Shown: positions 26,366 through 37,403, counted from the first letter of the stretch. The stretch: 64,000 nt of DNA from Gammaproteobacteria bacterium (GCA_028279365.1 JANQNX010000010.1:208206-272205); one strand, 5' to 3'. Made by a program: numbers and translations. The notes: a model not told the origin generated them from the sequence alone.

Positions 26366-27658
26366 CTATCTTTTTTCTATCGGTACGTAATCACGTTCTT
26401 CCTGACCAATATAAAGCTGACGCGGACGACCAATTTTGAAATCCGGGTCCTGCATCATTTCGAGCCACTGTGCGATCCAACCAGCAGAACGTGCTAGTGC
26501 AAACATCACGGTATACATTGACGTCGGGATGCCTAACGCTTTAAGAATAATGCCAGAATAGAAATCAACATTAGGATAAAGTTTACGTTCAATAAAATAT
26601 TCATCTTTCAATGCGATTTCTTCCAGCTTCATCGCGATATCCAACAGCGGTTGATCCACCGTATCCACTTCCTCCAGTAGATCATGACAGACCTGTCGAA
26701 TAATGGTTGCCCTAGGATCATAGTTTTTATAAACACGGTGTCCGAAGCCCATCAATTTGAATGGATCGTTTTTATCTTTCGCCTTATCAACGAATTTGGG
26801 AATGTTTTCAGCAGTTTCAATTTCCGCCAACATGTTCAATACTGCCTCGTTCGCACCACCATGAGCACGTCCCCACAGCGTTACAATACCGGCCGCAATG
26901 CAGGCGAATGGGTTTGCCTCGGCACTGCCTGAGAGTCTGACCGTAGAGGTCGATGCATTCTGCTCATGATCAGCATGTAAAATCAGCATCAGATTTAATG
27001 CCTTCACTGCGATTGGATTCGGTTCATACTCGCGCATCGGAACAGAAAACATCATATTCAGAAAGTTTTCGACATAGCCCAATTCATTACGGGAATACAC
27101 AAACGGATGGCCAACAGAGTGTTTATAGCAGTGAGCAGCTAAAATTGGCATCTTGGCAATAACACGGATCGCAGTTAGCTCACGATCCAAAGGATCATTA
27201 ATATCCATCGCTTCGTGATAATAAGACGATAACGCACCGGTTACCCCTATCAGCATTGACATCGGATGTGCATCATAAAGATAACCGTTATAAAAACGTT
27301 CCAAATGCTCATGCACCATATTGCGGCGGTTCAGATTTTCACGAAAATCGTCAAACTGTGCCCGCGTCGGCAGTTCCCCATAAAGCAAAAGATAACAGAC
27401 TTCCAGATACGAACTTTTTTGCGCAAGCTGATCAATAGGATAACCTCGATGTAGCAGGATACCTTTCTCACCATCCAGATAAGTAATGGCACTCTTGCAT
27501 GATGCCGTGGTGACGAATCCCGGATCGAAAGTGAACATGCCAAGCTCTTTGTAGAGCGTTTTGGTGTCAATAACAGGGGCGCCGTAGACACCCGTCAATA
27601 TCGGGCATTCAACTTCTTTCCCGGTACGATTATCGGTAATGGTTACCGTTTCAGCCAT
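26366..27658 (-). CDS. gltA: Citrate synthase (type II)
   Basis: 430 residues, normal for the hexameric proteobacterial type. It condenses oxaloacetate and acetyl-CoA. Recognised from [21 protein letters not shown], the catalytic-histidine segments [15 protein letters not shown] and [14 protein letters not shown], and the aspartate-containing [13 protein letters not shown]. It is transcribed away from sucA, and the 293-base gap between them must hold both promoters. Confidence 0.98.
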   Translation of the reverse strand: MAETVTITDNRTGKEVECPILTGVYGAPVIDTKTLYKELGMFTFDPGFVTTASCKSAITYLDGEKGILLHRGYPIDQLAQKSSYLEVCYLLLYGELPTRAQFDDFRENLNRRNMVHEHLERFYNGYLYDAHPMSMLIGVTGALSSYYHEAMDINDPLDRELTAIRVIAKMPILAAHCYKHSVGHPFVYSRNELGYVENFLNMMFSVPMREYEPNPIAVKALNLMLILHADHEQNASTSTVRLSGSAEANPFACIAAGIVTLWGRAHGGANEAVLNMLAEIETAENIPKFVDKAKDKNDPFKLMGFGHRVYKNYDPRATIIRQVCHDLLEEVDTVDQPLLDIAMKLEEIALKDEYFIERKLYPNVDFYSGIILKALGIPTSMYTVMFALARSAGWIAQWLEMMQDPDFKIGRPRQLYIGQEERDYVPIEKR

Positions 27659-27886
27659 GGTACTTCTCCCTACAAATGCTTATAGTTTTATTAAATTTGC
27701 CTAGCATACAGTTCTTAGTGGCAATGCAGCAAGACCGACAAAACCAGACAGGACTGATTTATGCATAAAAAACCTTTTTCTTAATCAAAACGTCATATTT
27801 TTTTGCTTGTTTATTTACGATAAATCTTATAGTTAGAGTTGATACTTATTTCGTTTAGATCAATTATGACAATATTGAGACGTTTC

Positions 27887-27910
27887 TTTAGCTTGGTGGA
27901 AAAAGCTAAA
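27887..27910. repeat. Short inverted repeat in the gltA-sucA leader region
   Basis: TTTAGCTT - GGTGGAAA - AAGCTAAA, an 8-bp stem with an 8-base loop, 42 bases before the sucA start. No T-run follows on the plus strand, so it is unlikely to terminate; it could be an operator or an mRNA leader structure. The remaining 27659-27886 is A/T-rich and holds no gene I can support. Confidence 0.4.
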
Positions 27911-27951
27911 AAAATATTGGCTAATCAGCAACAATCAAAAGGAATCATCAC

Positions 27952-30813
27952 ATGAACGAAGCAATACCCTCTTGCCTGTATAGCGGTAATGCCTGGTTTA
28001 TTGAAGAATTATACGAACAATATCTTCACAACCCTGAGACAATCGATCAAAACTGGCGCAGCTATTTCGATTCACTACAGCATAGCGGTGAAAACAAAGA
28101 TATCGCGCATTCGCCTATTCAACAGGCATATATCAATGCCGCCAAACAGCGTGCGCACGGAGTAACAACCACTGTCGCGCCAGCCAAAGACGCAATATCT
28201 CATCAAAAACAAACGGCAGTGTTGCAGCTGATCAACGCTCACCGCTTTAATGGTCATCGTCAAAGCGAACTCGATCCACTGCAACAGTACCAGCGCCCGG
28301 ATATCCCTGAACTTGACCCGGCGTACCACGGATTATGTGAAGAAGACATGGATAATACGTTTAACACCGGTTCGTTGTTTGCGCCTGATGAAATCCCCTT
28401 GCGCGATATTGTCCATATCGTTAAACAGACCTACTGCGGGCACATTGGCGCAGAATACATGCATATCAACGAGACCGAACAAAAACGCTGGATACAGAAA
28501 AGGCTGGAAGAGACGCTTGCGACACCTGATTACAGCAACGAAAAACGATTACGTATTCTGGATCGGGTGATTGATGCCAATGCGCTGGAAGAATATTTAC
28601 ATACAAAATACGTTGGACAGAAACGCTTTTCGCTGGAGGGCGGTGAATCATTGATCCCGCTGCTGGATGAGTTGATTCAATCCGGCGGCAGCATGGATGT
28701 AAAAGAAATGGTAATTGGTATGGCCCATCGCGGCAGATTAAACGTGCTGGTAAATGCGGTTGGAAAAAAACCGAGCGAGCTGTTTGATGAATTTGAGGGA
28801 AAAACGCTGGAAAAACTCTCAGGCTCCGGCGATGTAAAGTATCACATGGGCTACTCGTCAGATATCAGTACCCCTGGTGGCAGTGTGCATCTGACGCTTG
28901 CATTCAATCCCTCGCACCTGGAGATTATCGACCCGGTAGTAGAAGGCTCGGTTCGTTCGCGCCAGGATCGTCGTTCTGACCATGCCAGAAATGAAGTCCT
29001 ACCCGTAATTATTCATGGCGATGCGGCATTTGCCGGACAAGGTGTCGTGATGGAGACGTTTAACCTTTCCCAGACTCGTGGCTATACCACCGGCGGGACC
29101 ATACACATTATCGTCAACAATCAAATCGGATTTACCACCAGCGATCCGCTCGACTCCCGCTCTTCACTGTATTGCACTGATGTAGCGAAAATGGTGCAGG
29201 CACCAATCTTTCATGTTAATGGTGACGATCCTGAAGCAGTGGTGCTGGTCACCAAGATCGCGCTGGATTACCGCATGGAATTTAATAAGGATGTCGTAAT
29301 TGACATGATCTGTTATCGCAAACACGGTCATAGCGAAGCCGATGAACCCATGGCAACGCAACCGATCATGTATCAACACGTCAGGCAACACCCTGGCGTT
29401 CGCAAGCTTTATACAGACCGACTCATTGCCGAAGGGGTCGTGACTCAGGAAGAAGCGGATGCCATTGCAGAAAACTATATTGACTCCCTGGAGAGTAATC
29501 ATGGCGTAGCCGGCACCCACGCCGAACATGCAAACCCAAAATTCCTGATCGATTATTCGCGTTTCAATAAAGGCGAATGGGACCAGGCTGTCGATACCAC
29601 CATGAGTGAAGCCGCAGTCGAGAAATTGACCAAGGCTATTACTACCATCCCCGATGACTTCAAACCGAACCCGGCCGTGAGCAAAATTATTGAGGCCAGA
29701 AGAAAAATGGGCGCCGGCGAAATATTGATGGATTGGGGCTATGCTGAAACCATGGCCTACGCGTCATTGCTGAATGATGGTTACCCTATCCGTATCTCCG
29801 GACAGGACAGCGGTCGCGGCACATTTTTTCATCGACATGCGGTGGTGCATAACATGGAAGATGGGCGAACCCATCTGCCGCTACAACATTTACGCGAAGG
29901 CCAGCCACCTTTCCTGGTGATTAATTCAACCCTGTCCGAAGAAGCGGTGCTGGCATTTGAATATGGCTATAGCAGTGCAGAACCGAATGCGCTGGTTATC
30001 TGGGAGGCACAGTTTGGCGATTTTGCTAATGGTGCACAGGTTGTCTTTGATCAATTCATCAGTTCATGCGAGGCGAAATGGGAACGCTTTTGCGGTCTTA
30101 CGGTATTTTTACCTCATAGCTATGACGGCCAGGGACCAGAGCACTCCTCGGCCAGACTTGAGCGCTTCCTGCAACTTTGTGCTGAACAAAATATGCAGGT
30201 TTGCTTTCCGAGTACGCCTGCGCAAATGTTCCATCTGCTGCGACGGCAGATTCTTCGGCCGTTACGAAAACCCTTAATCGTGATGAGTCCCAAGAGTCTA
30301 TTAAGACGCAAGAACTCTGCATCGCCGGTTGACGATTTAACCCATGGTCATTTTCACCCGGTGATCGATGAAATAGATGAGTTAAATAAAGACCAAGTGA
30401 CCCGATTACTGGTTTGCAGTGGCAAGGTCTATTTCGATCTACTCGAGCAACGGCGCAAAAGTGAGATTAGCAACATCGCAATTATGAGAATTGAGCAGCT
30501 GTATCCATTTCCTAGAGAACATGTCAGAGAGGTAGTGAAATCCTATCCCAACCTGAAGGAAGTAGTCTGGGTACAGGAAGAGCCAAAAAATCAGGGCAGC
30601 TGGTATTACATGCAATCAAGAGGCACCATGATTGGCTGCTTGGGCGACCAGCATACCTTCGGTTATGCCGGACGTTTTTATTCAGCGTCGCCGGCGACAG
30701 GACTCATGCCTTTACATAATGCCCAACAGCAACAACTGGTATCAGATGCCTTACAATTAGATAAACTTGAAGTCACATCACATAAACAAGTAAGTTCAAT
30801 ATTACGAAGATAA
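27952..30813 (+). CDS. sucA: 2-oxoglutarate dehydrogenase E1 component
   Basis: 953 residues, thiamine diphosphate enzyme that decarboxylates 2-oxoglutarate and passes succinyl groups to the E2 lipoyl arm. Begins with the E1o N-terminal segment (YLHNPETIDQNWRSYF). Key segments: IGMAHRGRLNVLVN, HLTLAFNPSHLEIIDPVVEGSVR, IIHGDAAFAGQGVV, GYTTGGTIHIIVNNQIGFTT, then ISGQDSGRGTFFHRHA and LPHSYDGQGPEHSSARLERFL. AAGGA precedes the ATG. It heads the sucA-sucB-lpd operon; sdh and sucCD are not nearby. Confidence 0.98.
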   Translation: MNEAIPSCLYSGNAWFIEELYEQYLHNPETIDQNWRSYFDSLQHSGENKDIAHSPIQQAYINAAKQRAHGVTTTVAPAKDAISHQKQTAVLQLINAHRFNGHRQSELDPLQQYQRPDIPELDPAYHGLCEEDMDNTFNTGSLFAPDEIPLRDIVHIVKQTYCGHIGAEYMHINETEQKRWIQKRLEETLATPDYSNEKRLRILDRVIDANALEEYLHTKYVGQKRFSLEGGESLIPLLDELIQSGGSMDVKEMVIGMAHRGRLNVLVNAVGKKPSELFDEFEGKTLEKLSGSGDVKYHMGYSSDISTPGGSVHLTLAFNPSHLEIIDPVVEGSVRSRQDRRSDHARNEVLPVIIHGDAAFAGQGVVMETFNLSQTRGYTTGGTIHIIVNNQIGFTTSDPLDSRSSLYCTDVAKMVQAPIFHVNGDDPEAVVLVTKIALDYRMEFNKDVVIDMICYRKHGHSEADEPMATQPIMYQHVRQHPGVRKLYTDRLIAEGVVTQEEADAIAENYIDSLESNHGVAGTHAEHANPKFLIDYSRFNKGEWDQAVDTTMSEAAVEKLTKAITTIPDDFKPNPAVSKIIEARRKMGAGEILMDWGYAETMAYASLLNDGYPIRISGQDSGRGTFFHRHAVVHNMEDGRTHLPLQHLREGQPPFLVINSTLSEEAVLAFEYGYSSAEPNALVIWEAQFGDFANGAQVVFDQFISSCEAKWERFCGLTVFLPHSYDGQGPEHSSARLERFLQLCAEQNMQVCFPSTPAQMFHLLRRQILRPLRKPLIVMSPKSLLRRKNSASPVDDLTHGHFHPVIDEIDELNKDQVTRLLVCSGKVYFDLLEQRRKSEISNIAIMRIEQLYPFPREHVREVVKSYPNLKEVVWVQEEPKNQGSWYYMQSRGTMIGCLGDQHTFGYAGRFYSASPATGLMPLHNAQQQQLVSDALQLDKLEVTSHKQVSSILRR

Positions 30814-30828
30814 GTTGAGGAGAAGCAC

Positions 30829-32151
30829 GTGCTAATTGATGTAAAAGTGCCGGTACTGGCAGAGTCTGTTGCAGAAGCAACATTGATGAATTGGCAAAAG
30901 AAAGTGGGTGATACAGTCCAGCGTGGCGATAACCTCATTGATATTGAAACCGATAAAGTGACATTAGAGGTATCAGCACTCAATAATGGCGTCATCGCCG
31001 AGATCCTTAAGGGCGACGGTGAGATTGTCCATAGTGATGAGATCATTGCCAAGATTGAAACGGATACCAAACAGGCAGCCAGTTCCAGCTCCGAAAGCTC
31101 TCCCGCGCAGCAATCATTACCAGAAATGGAACCGACAGCCGAAAAACCGGCAGCGGAAGATTTACCAAAACTCAGCCCGGCAGTACGTAACATGCTTGAA
31201 GAAAACCAGCTTGATGCCGGCCAGATCGACCACGAATCCGATCGCATCACCAAGGCCGACGTCATCAAACATCTGGAACAGGCAAATCAACCAGAGGCAG
31301 CCGAGCCAATAGAAAATAATGCGCAAACTGCAGCGGCTGAAAAACCGGCGCCACAAACTGCGCCCACTGCGGTTAACAAGCAACCTGCGACTGATACAAC
31401 ACAAGTGCCTCCGGCAAAAGATATTCCGGTACTAACCAGCAGTACCGGCGAACGACCGGAAGAAATCGTGCCGATGACACGTTTGCGAAAACGGGCAGCC
31501 GAGCGATTACTTGGCGCTCAAAAAGACAATGCAATCCTGACCACATTCAATGAGGTTAACCTGAAGCCGGTCATGGATATCCGTGCCCGTTACAAAGACG
31601 AGTTTGAAAAAACCCATGGGGTCAAACTGGGTTTCATGTCATTTTTCACACGTGCTGCTATCGAGGCATTGAAAAAATTTCCGGTAATCAACGCATCCGT
31701 TGATGCAGATAATATTGTTTATCATGGCTATTTCGATATTGGCATTGCTGTCAGTTCGCCTCGCGGCCTGGTGGTACCCATTATCCGGGATGCCGATTTG
31801 CTATCACTGGCAGAGATCGAAAGTCGTATCCGCGAATATAGTGAAAAAGCCGGTGATGGAAAACTCACGATGGAGGACTTAACCGGCGGTACCTTCACCA
31901 TTACCAACGGCGGTGTGTTTGGCTCGCTACTATCGACACCTATCATTAACCCTCCACAAAGCGCGATACTCGGCATGCATACCATTCAGCAGCGTCCTGT
32001 CGCAGAAAATGGTGAAGTGGTAATTCGTCCGATGATGTATATCGCCTTGTCATACGATCACCGCATCATTGATGGCCGTGAAGCGGTTCAATTCCTGGTC
32101 ACTATCAAACAGTTGCTGGAGGATCCAGCAAGATTGTTATTACAACTGTGA
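30829..32151 (+). CDS. sucB: Dihydrolipoamide succinyltransferase (E2 of 2-oxoglutarate dehydrogenase)
   Basis: 440 residues. Single lipoyl domain with the lipoylated K43 in [12 protein letters not shown] peripheral-subunit-binding domain ([19 protein letters not shown]) follows a Ser/Pro/Glu linker, then an Ala/Pro linker and the catalytic domain ending [16 protein letters not shown] with its catalytic histidine and aspartate. The start is a GTG with GAGGAGA six bases upstream, 15 bases after sucA. Linkers are long and Glu/Gln-rich. Confidence 0.97.
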   Translation: MLIDVKVPVLAESVAEATLMNWQKKVGDTVQRGDNLIDIETDKVTLEVSALNNGVIAEILKGDGEIVHSDEIIAKIETDTKQAASSSSESSPAQQSLPEMEPTAEKPAAEDLPKLSPAVRNMLEENQLDAGQIDHESDRITKADVIKHLEQANQPEAAEPIENNAQTAAAEKPAPQTAPTAVNKQPATDTTQVPPAKDIPVLTSSTGERPEEIVPMTRLRKRAAERLLGAQKDNAILTTFNEVNLKPVMDIRARYKDEFEKTHGVKLGFMSFFTRAAIEALKKFPVINASVDADNIVYHGYFDIGIAVSSPRGLVVPIIRDADLLSLAEIESRIREYSEKAGDGKLTMEDLTGGTFTITNGGVFGSLLSTPIINPPQSAILGMHTIQQRPVAENGEVVIRPMMYIALSYDHRIIDGREAVQFLVTIKQLLEDPARLLLQL

Positions 32152-32199
32152 CCCTATAGTGCCTTTCAGTAATTCGTTCAATTTACAGGTAATCCTTGC

Positions 32200-33624
32200 A
32201 TGAAAAAATATGATGTCGTGGTAATCGGCGCCGGTCCCGGAGGTTATGTCGCCGCTATTCGTTGTGCGCAACTCGGACTGAGCACAGCTTGCGTCGAAAG
32301 CTGGATTAATGAAGATGGCAAACCTGCGCTCGGCGGCACCTGTCTTAACGTTGGCTGTATTCCCTCTAAGGCATTACTCGATTCATCACACCATTATCAT
32401 CATATTAAACACGATGCCGCTGAACACGGTATCAATGTGTCTGGTACCACGATTGACGTGAACAAGATGATCTCACGTAAAGCAAAAATCGTAAAAATAC
32501 TCACGCAAGGCATAAGTGGTTTGTTCAGAAAAAACAACGTGGATTGGTTAAAAGGACACGCCACGCTGAAAAGCAATAGTGAAATTCAAATCAACTCAAG
32601 ACATGAGGATCACGACGAAGAAACCGCGATACAGGCAAATCACATTATCATTGCAACCGGCTCGGTACCGACAGCGATCCCTTCTGCAAGCGTTGATAAC
32701 AAACTGGTTGTCGATTCTACTGGTGCCTTAAAGTTTAACGAAGTGCCACGTCGCCTAGGCGTCATCGGTGCCGGTGTGATCGGACTGGAACTTGGTAGCG
32801 TTTGGAATCGACTCGGTTCTGAAGTGGTGATACTGGAAGCACTGCCCGATTTTTTATCTGCGGTTGATAAGCAAATAGCAGCCGAAGCCGAGAAAACCCT
32901 GCGTAATCAGGGGCTCGATATCCGACTTGGTGCAAAAGTCACCGGCACCGGTAGTAATAATCGGGAGGTAAGTGTGAGCTATGAAGACGAGTCCGGTAAA
33001 CAACAACTCACCGTCGACAAACTGATCGTCGCCGTTGGCAGAAAACCGAATACTGAAGGATTGGGTGCTGAGCAATGCGGCCTGGAACTGGATGAAAGAG
33101 GTTTCATCGTTGTCGATGAACATTGCCAGACAAATCTTGAGAATGTTTATGCCGTCGGTGATGTCGTTCGCGGACCAATGTTAGCTCACAAGGCATCGGA
33201 AGAAGGCGTTGCTATTGCCGAACGTATTGCCGGTAAACCCGGACATATGAATTATGAAACGATACCGTGGGTGATCTATACCTGGCCAGAGATAGCCTGG
33301 GTGGGACAATCTGAAGAACAACTAAAACAGGCTGGCATTGACTATCGCGTTGGTAGCTTTCCTTTTATGGCCACCGGGCGCGCTCGCGCGATGGGCGAAA
33401 CGAATGGGCTGGTTAAAATACTTGCCGATAAAAAAACTGATCGTGTGCTGGGTATTCATATATTCGGACCTAACGCATCGGAGTTAATCGCCGAGGCTGT
33501 GGTCACGATGGAATTTGATGGCAGTAGCGAAGACCTGGCCAGAACGATTCATGCACATCCAACATTGTCTGAAGCCATGCACGAAGCCGCCTTAGGCGTG
33601 GATAATAGAACGATACATATCTAA
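32200..33624 (+). CDS. lpdA: Dihydrolipoyl dehydrogenase (E3)
   Basis: 474 residues, flavoprotein that re-oxidises dihydrolipoamide. FAD loop VVVIGAGPGGYVAAIR; redox-active disulfide GGTCLNVGC (C48, C53); NAD loop LGVIGAGVIGLELG; YAVGDVVRGPMLAHKA; and the C-terminal catalytic HAHPTLSEAMHEA. It lies 48 bases after sucB and completes the 2-oxoglutarate dehydrogenase operon; it may serve pyruvate dehydrogenase as well. Confidence 0.98.
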   Translation: MKKYDVVVIGAGPGGYVAAIRCAQLGLSTACVESWINEDGKPALGGTCLNVGCIPSKALLDSSHHYHHIKHDAAEHGINVSGTTIDVNKMISRKAKIVKILTQGISGLFRKNNVDWLKGHATLKSNSEIQINSRHEDHDEETAIQANHIIIATGSVPTAIPSASVDNKLVVDSTGALKFNEVPRRLGVIGAGVIGLELGSVWNRLGSEVVILEALPDFLSAVDKQIAAEAEKTLRNQGLDIRLGAKVTGTGSNNREVSVSYEDESGKQQLTVDKLIVAVGRKPNTEGLGAEQCGLELDERGFIVVDEHCQTNLENVYAVGDVVRGPMLAHKASEEGVAIAERIAGKPGHMNYETIPWVIYTWPEIAWVGQSEEQLKQAGIDYRVGSFPFMATGRARAMGETNGLVKILADKKTDRVLGIHIFGPNASELIAEAVVTMEFDGSSEDLARTIHAHPTLSEAMHEAALGVDNRTIHI

Positions 33625-33818
33625 AAAAATGACACATCCTTGTGTGAATGAATTCAGTGCAGTAACAAGAGGAGGTATAGACACACTGTATTTGTAACTG
33701 CTTCCTTCAGTTAAACCAAAACTAAACTCTGGAGGTAAATTAATACTGGTTTGATTAGTTTACAATAACCATTTTATTGATATATTGTTTCTATTTAAGA
33801 AATAATTGAGCTCTAAAG

Positions 33819-34715
33819 ATGGATAAAATTACCAGTATGCGCGTCTTCTCCTCCGTTGCTCGCTATGGCAGCTATTCAGCGGCCGCAAAAAAACTGTCTA
33901 TTTCAAAGGCGATGGCATCCAAACACGTACAAAGTCTGGAACAGCAACTCGGGGTCAGACTCTTTAACCGCACAACACGAAAACTTAACCTGACTGAAGT
34001 CGGCAGGATCTATGTTGATAAGGTAGACGCCGTATTGTCGGAAATAGACGAAGCGGAATCCACTATCTCGGAACTGAACTCTGAACCACGTGGAAAATTA
34101 AAGATCAAAGCACAACCCTCTTTCGGTGCTTTTCACTTATCACGCGCACTCTCAGGCTATATGAAAAAATACCCGGAAGTGACTACGGAACTTGAGCTGT
34201 CAAACAGGATGCCGGACTTGGTTGAAGACGGTGTTGATTTAGCCTTTCACGTGGGAGAATTGGATGACTCAACTTTTGTTGCCAGAAAAGTGGCCAGCTC
34301 ACGACGTGTTGTTTGCGCCTCTCCCGATTACCTTAAACAGCATGGTAAACCGAATACGCCTGAAGAATTGAGCGAGCATAATTGCCTGGTTTATTCTCCA
34401 CGAACACCTTTAGTCGATTGGGACTTTATCAATCAGAAAGTACGTATTTCCGGAGATATTCAATGCAATGATGGTGATGCACTTCGGGTCGCGGCGATTC
34501 AGGGTTGTGGCATCGCACAGTTGCCGACCTACATTGTCGGCATGGATATTCAATCAGGCAGATTGTGTGCGTTACTGGAATCGTTTGAACCGGAAAAACT
34601 GCCAGTCTATGCCATCTACAACAACCGAAAATATCTATCGGCAAAAATTAAAACCTTCGTTGAATTTATCTACGATCTGTATCAACCCGAGGCCTATTGG
34701 AATGAGTGGACTTGA
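33819..34715 (+). CDS. LysR-family transcriptional regulator
   Basis: 298 residues. The N-terminal winged HTH is typical: MRVFSSVARYGSYSAAAKKLSISKAMASKHVQSLEQQLGVRLF. The effector-binding domain follows from about residue 90 and ends GSGxL-like IVGMDIQSGRLCALLESFEP. It resembles the CrgA-type LysR group. It is on the same strand as phaAB but 164 bases before it, with its own upstream gap of 194 bases. Target genes are unknown; phaAB or its own promoter are the nearest candidates. Confidence 0.9.
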   Translation: MDKITSMRVFSSVARYGSYSAAAKKLSISKAMASKHVQSLEQQLGVRLFNRTTRKLNLTEVGRIYVDKVDAVLSEIDEAESTISELNSEPRGKLKIKAQPSFGAFHLSRALSGYMKKYPEVTTELELSNRMPDLVEDGVDLAFHVGELDDSTFVARKVASSRRVVCASPDYLKQHGKPNTPEELSEHNCLVYSPRTPLVDWDFINQKVRISGDIQCNDGDALRVAAIQGCGIAQLPTYIVGMDIQSGRLCALLESFEPEKLPVYAIYNNRKYLSAKIKTFVEFIYDLYQPEAYWNEWT

Positions 34716-34781
34716 TTCAGGCATTACGAATACTATGTCACTGTAGATGGCAAAGTTGGATTTCATTGATTTTTCTGCTAC

Positions 34782-34809
34782 TGTTGCATCATATTGTTGC
34801 AATGCAACA
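34782..34809 (+). promoter_or_regulatory. Probable PhaR operator upstream of phaA
   Basis: The palindrome TGTTGC-AAT-GCAACA lies at 34795-34809, and an extra half-site TGTTGC at 34782-34787. The same palindrome occurs at the phasin promoter. It is about 70 bases upstream of the phaA ATG, where the promoter should be (a loose TTGATT / CATATT pair surrounds it). Confidence 0.65.
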
Positions 34810-34879
34810 TTTATTGCCACAGACAGAATATGCGTCGGCAATCACCGCCCGGCTAAAAAAATAACATTAGGAGAGTAAG

Positions 34880-36064
34880 ATGACAGAGAATGTAGTAATC
34901 GTATCGGCGGCCAGAACGGCTATCGGTAACTTTGGGGGTTCATTAGCAACCGTGCCTGCACATACGCTCGGCGCAACAGTCATTTCAGAAGTGATTAAGC
35001 GTGCAGGCATCAAGCCTGAACAAGTTAGCGAAGTGATTTTTGGTCAAGTGCTAACCGCGGGTTCAGGTCAAAATCCAGCCAGACAGGCAGCAATTGCAGC
35101 AGGACTGCCGCATGGTGTGCCATCAATGACAATTAACAAAGTTTGTGGAAGTGGTTTAAAGACAGTGCATTTAGCTGCACAGGCAATCAAGGCTGGCGAT
35201 GCAGAGATTGTAGTCGCAGGTGGTCAGGAAAATATGAGTCTGTCTCCGCACCTGTTACCAAAATCCAGGAACGGTCAAAAAATGGGCGACTGGAAATTAC
35301 AGGATTCAATGATTGTTGACGGTTTGTGGGATGCGTTCAACAACTATCACATGGGTACCACCGCAGAAAATATCGCCAAACAATATGGCATCTCTCGCGA
35401 AGAACAAGATGAATTTGCCGCCTCTTCTCAAAATAAAGCGGAAGCTGCCATCGCAGCAGGAAAATTTAATGACGAAATTGTGCCGGTGGAAATACCTCAA
35501 CGTAAAGGTGATCCGGTTGTTTTTGATAAAGACGAATTTCCAAAAGCCGGCGTGACTGCGGAGGGTATCGGCAAACTTCGCCCGGCTTTCGATAAAGAAG
35601 GCACCGTAACCGCAGCCAATGCATCAGGCCTGAATGATGGTGCTGCCGCAGTGTTAGTGATGTCAGAAAGTAAGGCGAAAGAACTTGGACTGGAACCATT
35701 GGCAACGATTAAGGCCTATTCCAGTGCTGGTGTCGATCCTGCCATCATGGGAACCGGCCCTATTCCAGCTTCAAAATTATGCCTGGAAAAAGCCAGTTGG
35801 TCAGTTGATGATTTGGATTTGGTTGAAGCGAATGAGGCGTTTGCCGCGCAGGCCATATCAGTTAACCGGGATATGGGTTGGGATACTGCCAAAGTCAATG
35901 TTAATGGTGGTGCGATTGCTATCGGTCATCCTATTGGCGCATCGGGTTGCCGAGTCCTGGTAACGTTATTACATGAAATGAAACGAAGTGATGCCAAGAA
36001 AGGACTTGCTACCTTATGTATCGGTGGTGGCCAGGGCGTTGCGCTAGCAGTTGAGAGGAGTTAA
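34880..36064 (+). CDS. phaA: Acetyl-CoA acetyltransferase (beta-ketothiolase)
   Basis: 394 residues, usual for biosynthetic thiolases. It condenses two acetyl-CoA to acetoacetyl-CoA. Acyl-accepting C89 is in [14 protein letters not shown]; the second catalytic set is [20 protein letters not shown] and [11 protein letters not shown] strong Shine-Dalgarno AGGAGAG precedes the ATG. Stop and start of phaB share a base (TAATG). With phaB, phaR and phasin it marks polyhydroxybutyrate synthesis; the synthase phaC is outside this window. Confidence 0.96.
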   Translation: MTENVVIVSAARTAIGNFGGSLATVPAHTLGATVISEVIKRAGIKPEQVSEVIFGQVLTAGSGQNPARQAAIAAGLPHGVPSMTINKVCGSGLKTVHLAAQAIKAGDAEIVVAGGQENMSLSPHLLPKSRNGQKMGDWKLQDSMIVDGLWDAFNNYHMGTTAENIAKQYGISREEQDEFAASSQNKAEAAIAAGKFNDEIVPVEIPQRKGDPVVFDKDEFPKAGVTAEGIGKLRPAFDKEGTVTAANASGLNDGAAAVLVMSESKAKELGLEPLATIKAYSSAGVDPAIMGTGPIPASKLCLEKASWSVDDLDLVEANEAFAAQAISVNRDMGWDTAKVNVNGGAIAIGHPIGASGCRVLVTLLHEMKRSDAKKGLATLCIGGGQGVALAVERS

Positions 36065-36813
36065 TGATGTCAAATTTAAATGGAAAAGTAGCACTAGTCA
36101 CGGGCGGCACAGGCGGTATTGGCGCTGCCATTTGTATGAAGCTAGCTGAGTCCGGTGCTAAAGTTGCAACCAATTACAGAAATAAAGAAAAAGCCGAAGC
36201 CTGGCAGGCAGAAGCAAAATCAAAAGGCTTTGACATCGTAATCTATCAAGTCGATGTCACTGACTACGATGGTTGTGTAGCGATGATGAAACAAATTGAA
36301 GCTGATTTGGGGCCGGTCGATATCCTGGTGAATAATGCCGGTATTACCAAAGACACCACCTTAAGAAAAATGACACGGGATAAATGGGATGCCGTGATGG
36401 ATATCAACTTGAACGGTATGTATAACGTGACGCAACCATTAATCGAGGGAATGACCAGCAGAGGCTGGGGAAGAATTATCAATATTTCCTCAATCAATGG
36501 TCAAAAAGGACAAATGGGGCAGACCAATTACAGCGCCACCAAAGCCGGCATGCATGGCTTTACCATGTCATTGGCGCAAGAAGTCGCGCGTAAGGGCGTG
36601 ACTGTTAACACCGTTTCACCAGGCTATATTGCGACCGACATGGTGATGGCAGTACCTGAAGAAATAAGAGAGAAAATCATTGCACAGATTCCTGCTGGTC
36701 GTCTTGGTACTCCGGAAGAAATTGCTGAATTGGTTAATTTTCTTGCCTCAGACGCAGCTGGTTTTACTACCGGCGCAAATTATGCCATGAATGGCGGACA
36801 ACATATGCAATAA
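36064..36813 (+). CDS. phaB: Acetoacetyl-CoA reductase
   Basis: 249 residues, short-chain dehydrogenase/reductase that makes (R)-3-hydroxybutyryl-CoA with NADPH. Cofactor loop VTGGTGGIGAAIC, NNAG motif ILVNNAGITKD, and the catalytic triad from NISSINGQKGQ, the Tyr of NYSATKAG and its Lys. The ending GANYAMNGGQHMQ is the PhaB hallmark. Coupled to phaA through TAATG; a terminator follows. Confidence 0.96.
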   Translation: MMSNLNGKVALVTGGTGGIGAAICMKLAESGAKVATNYRNKEKAEAWQAEAKSKGFDIVIYQVDVTDYDGCVAMMKQIEADLGPVDILVNNAGITKDTTLRKMTRDKWDAVMDINLNGMYNVTQPLIEGMTSRGWGRIINISSINGQKGQMGQTNYSATKAGMHGFTMSLAQEVARKGVTVNTVSPGYIATDMVMAVPEEIREKIIAQIPAGRLGTPEEIAELVNFLASDAAGFTTGANYAMNGGQHMQ

Positions 36814-36838
36814 CATCAACAGTAGTATTTTATGTTAT

Positions 36839-36869
36839 CGGGGCGCTCAATTTGAGCGTCCCGTTTTTT
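36839..36869 (+). terminator. Rho-independent terminator after phaB
   Basis: CGGGGCGCTCAA and TTGAGCGTCCCG pair almost completely (one G-T pair) around a very short loop and are followed by TTTTTT. It separates phaAB from phaR. A possible -10 box TATAAT for phaR lies just downstream at 36877-36882. Confidence 0.92.
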
Positions 36870-36911
36870 ATTTGTATATAATTAGCAACGACTTTATATT
36901 CAGAGATAGTT

Positions 36912-37403
36912 ATGCAAGAGAACGACAAAAGAATCATCAAGAAATACCCTAACCGACGTTTGTATGACACCGAGGAGAGTAAATACATCACGCTGGAAGA
37001 TATCCGTCGCTTGGTTACTGAAAGCAAAGATTTCATTGTCAAAGATGTTAAAACTGATGAGGATTTGACCAGAACCATACTGTTACAAATCATTATTGAA
37101 CAGGAAGATGATGGCCAACCTATCTTCTCCACGCAGGCACTATCACACATCATCCGTTTCTACGGTGATTCAGTTCAATCAGTCGCCGGCGACTACATTC
37201 AGGAGAGCATTAATCTGTTCGTCAACCAACAGAAGAAACTACAAGAACAGATTTCATCTGCGGTTGGCACAAATCCAATCACCGCCATGGCAGAAATGAC
37301 CGAACAAAATATGGATATGTGGAAAAAAATGCAGGAAAACTTTTTCAAGTCGACCATGCAAAGCGGATTTGGCAAAAATACCGAAGATAAATCGGAAGAA
37401 TAA
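36912..37403 (+). CDS. phaR: Polyhydroxyalkanoate synthesis repressor PhaR
   Basis: 163 residues. The N-terminal PHB/PHA accumulation regulator DNA-binding domain begins RIIKKYPNRRLYDTEESKYITLEDIRRLV; the second domain contains TRTILLQIIIEQEDDGQPIFS and the helical GDYIQESINLF. PhaR binds PHA granules and represses phasin and pha genes when no polymer is present. The gene sits between phaAB and the phasin gene, and a shared palindrome marks both targets. Confidence 0.95.
   Translation: MQENDKRIIKKYPNRRLYDTEESKYITLEDIRRLVTESKDFIVKDVKTDEDLTRTILLQIIIEQEDDGQPIFSTQALSHIIRFYGDSVQSVAGDYIQESINLFVNQQKKLQEQISSAVGTNPITAMAEMTEQNMDMWKKMQENFFKSTMQSGFGKNTEDKSEE

Noticed and set aside
36877..36890. PhaR site at the phaR promoter (autoregulation)
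   Set aside because: Only a GCAACG half-site next to a TATAAT; the left half is missing, so not listed as an operator.
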